Source: Castellaniella sp. UBA6218
GTDB taxonomy: Bacteria; Pseudomonadota; Gammaproteobacteria; Burkholderiales; Burkholderiaceae_B
DNA: 22,940 nucleotides
Assembly: GCA_002421865.1 (NCBI GenBank)
Contig: DISE01000073.1
Coordinates: 620 to 23,559 of the forward strand
Direction: 5' to 3'
The translations under genes and the position numbers were made by a program. Under the pieces are notes generated by a model. It worked only from the letters and a program-made list of their open reading frames with translations. It was not told the DNA's origin and made no database searches. Numbering within the stretch: position 1 is the first letter of the stretch; each line of letters begins with the position of its first letter. Shown one piece after another: positions 22,161 through 22,940 of this stretch.

Positions 22161-22940
22161 GGCACCCGCATCGGTGGCCGGGTTGCGAGCTGGCTGCTCG
22201 TTCGCGGCCCTGCCGCGCGGTTTCTACGCCCGGGTGGATCCCCGGCCGCTGCGTGCCCCGCGTCTGCTGCACGCCAATCCCGACGCGGCGGCCTTGCTCG
22301 GCCTGAACGCCGACGCACTGCGATCGCCCGAGTTCCTGGCCCTGTGTTCCGGTGCCGGCCGGCTGGCCGACATGACACCATTGGCCACGGTTTACAGCGG
22401 CCATCAGTTCGGCGTGTGGGCCGGGCAACTGGGCGATGGCCGAGCGCACCTGCTGGGCGATGTCCAGACCCCCGGGGGCGTCTGGGAAATCCAGCTCAAG
22501 GGCTCGGGACGCACGCCATTTTCCCGCATGGGTGACGGCTGGGCCGTGCTGCGTTCCAGCGTGCGCGAATACCTGGCCAGCGAAGCCATGGCCGGCCTGG
22601 GCATTCCGACGACCCGCGCGCTGGCGCTGGTGGCCTCCGATGATCCGGTGGTGCGCGAAACGGTCGAGACTGCGGCCGTCGTCACCCGCCTGGCACCCAG
22701 TTTCGTGCGCTTCGGACATTTCGAGCACTGGGGGCATTCCCACCACGAACAGAAAGCGCTGCTGGACTACGTCGTGGATCATTGGTATCCCGAATGCCGG
22801 GAGACGGCCAGCGGCGAGACGGACGCGCCCGCCACGGCCTGCCGGCTGCTGGCCGAAGTCACGCGGCGCACGGCGCGATTGATCGCCCAATGGCAGCTCG
22901 CGGGCTTCTGCCACGGCGTGATGAACACCGACAACATGTC
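22153..22940 (+). CDS. selO: Protein adenylyltransferase SelO (YdiU), N-terminal part
   Basis: The frame is open from the ATG to the window edge (262 codons; the full protein is usually near 480-500 residues). SelO is a pseudokinase-fold enzyme that transfers AMP to Ser, Thr or Tyr of protein substrates and is linked to oxidative-stress responses. Seen here are PRGFYARVDP, TVYSGHQFGVWAGQLGDGRA, WEIQLKGSGRTPFSRMGDG with K116, LRSSVREYLASEAMAGLGIP, the FVRFGHFEHW segment and, at the very edge, GFCHGVMNTDNMS with the catalytic-loop Asp and Asn. The ATG overlaps the DUF2069 stop region by eight bases, so the pair is probably cotranscribed. The C-terminal half is outside the window. Confidence 0.95.
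   Translation, partial: MAEAPASVAGLRAGCSFAALPRGFYARVDPRPLRAPRLLHANPDAAALLGLNADALRSPEFLALCSGAGRLADMTPLATVYSGHQFGVWAGQLGDGRAHLLGDVQTPGGVWEIQLKGSGRTPFSRMGDGWAVLRSSVREYLASEAMAGLGIPTTRALALVASDDPVVRETVETAAVVTRLAPSFVRFGHFEHWGHSHHEQKALLDYVVDHWYPECRETASGETDAPATACRLLAEVTRRTARLIAQWQLAGFCHGVMNTDNM

Overview
The window is GC-rich chromosomal DNA of a Gram-negative bacterium. The gene content (sucD-terC, hemC-hemD-hemX-hemY, a type II homoserine kinase beside a BPSS1780-type membrane protein, DusA with the motif NLNCGCPSERV) points to the Betaproteobacteria, order Burkholderiales, most likely Alcaligenaceae. That placement is inferred from family resemblance, not from a search. No tRNA, rRNA, insertion sequence, integrase, CRISPR array or phage gene was seen.

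Left part (1-7253, all +): the end of sucD (TCA cycle) and its terminator; a TerC/YjbE-type membrane protein; a possible 31-residue membrane peptide that runs into the hemC start; the haem-pathway run hemC, hemD, hemX, hemY; inorganic pyrophosphatase; a hairpin; and a fumarylacetoacetate-hydrolase-family enzyme.

Centre (7381-17016, all +): a compact ten-gene Tad/Flp-type secretion and pilus locus. In order it encodes a Flp-like pilin with an unusually long leader, a TadG-like protein, a TadE-like protein, an unrecognised exported protein, CpaB/RcpC, the CpaC/RcpA secretin, an FHA-TadA (CpaF) ATPase fusion, TadB, TadC and a DUF192 protein. Most junctions are overlaps of 1-13 bp, so the locus reads as one translationally coupled operon. 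No TadZ/CpaE, no TadV/CpaA prepilin peptidase and no TadD or RcpB is present, although housekeeping genes bound the locus on both sides. This is the most unusual part of the window.

Right part: a minus-strand pair (BPSS1780-type membrane protein and thrB) converges on the Tad operon and overlaps its last gene by 43 bp. Then come dusA (+), a two-CBS-domain protein (-), a YihY/BrkB membrane protein (-), a DUF2069 membrane protein (+) and the first 262 codons of selO (+), cut by the window edge. No gene-free stretch exceeds 300 bases; the longest is 170 bases, between thrB and dusA.
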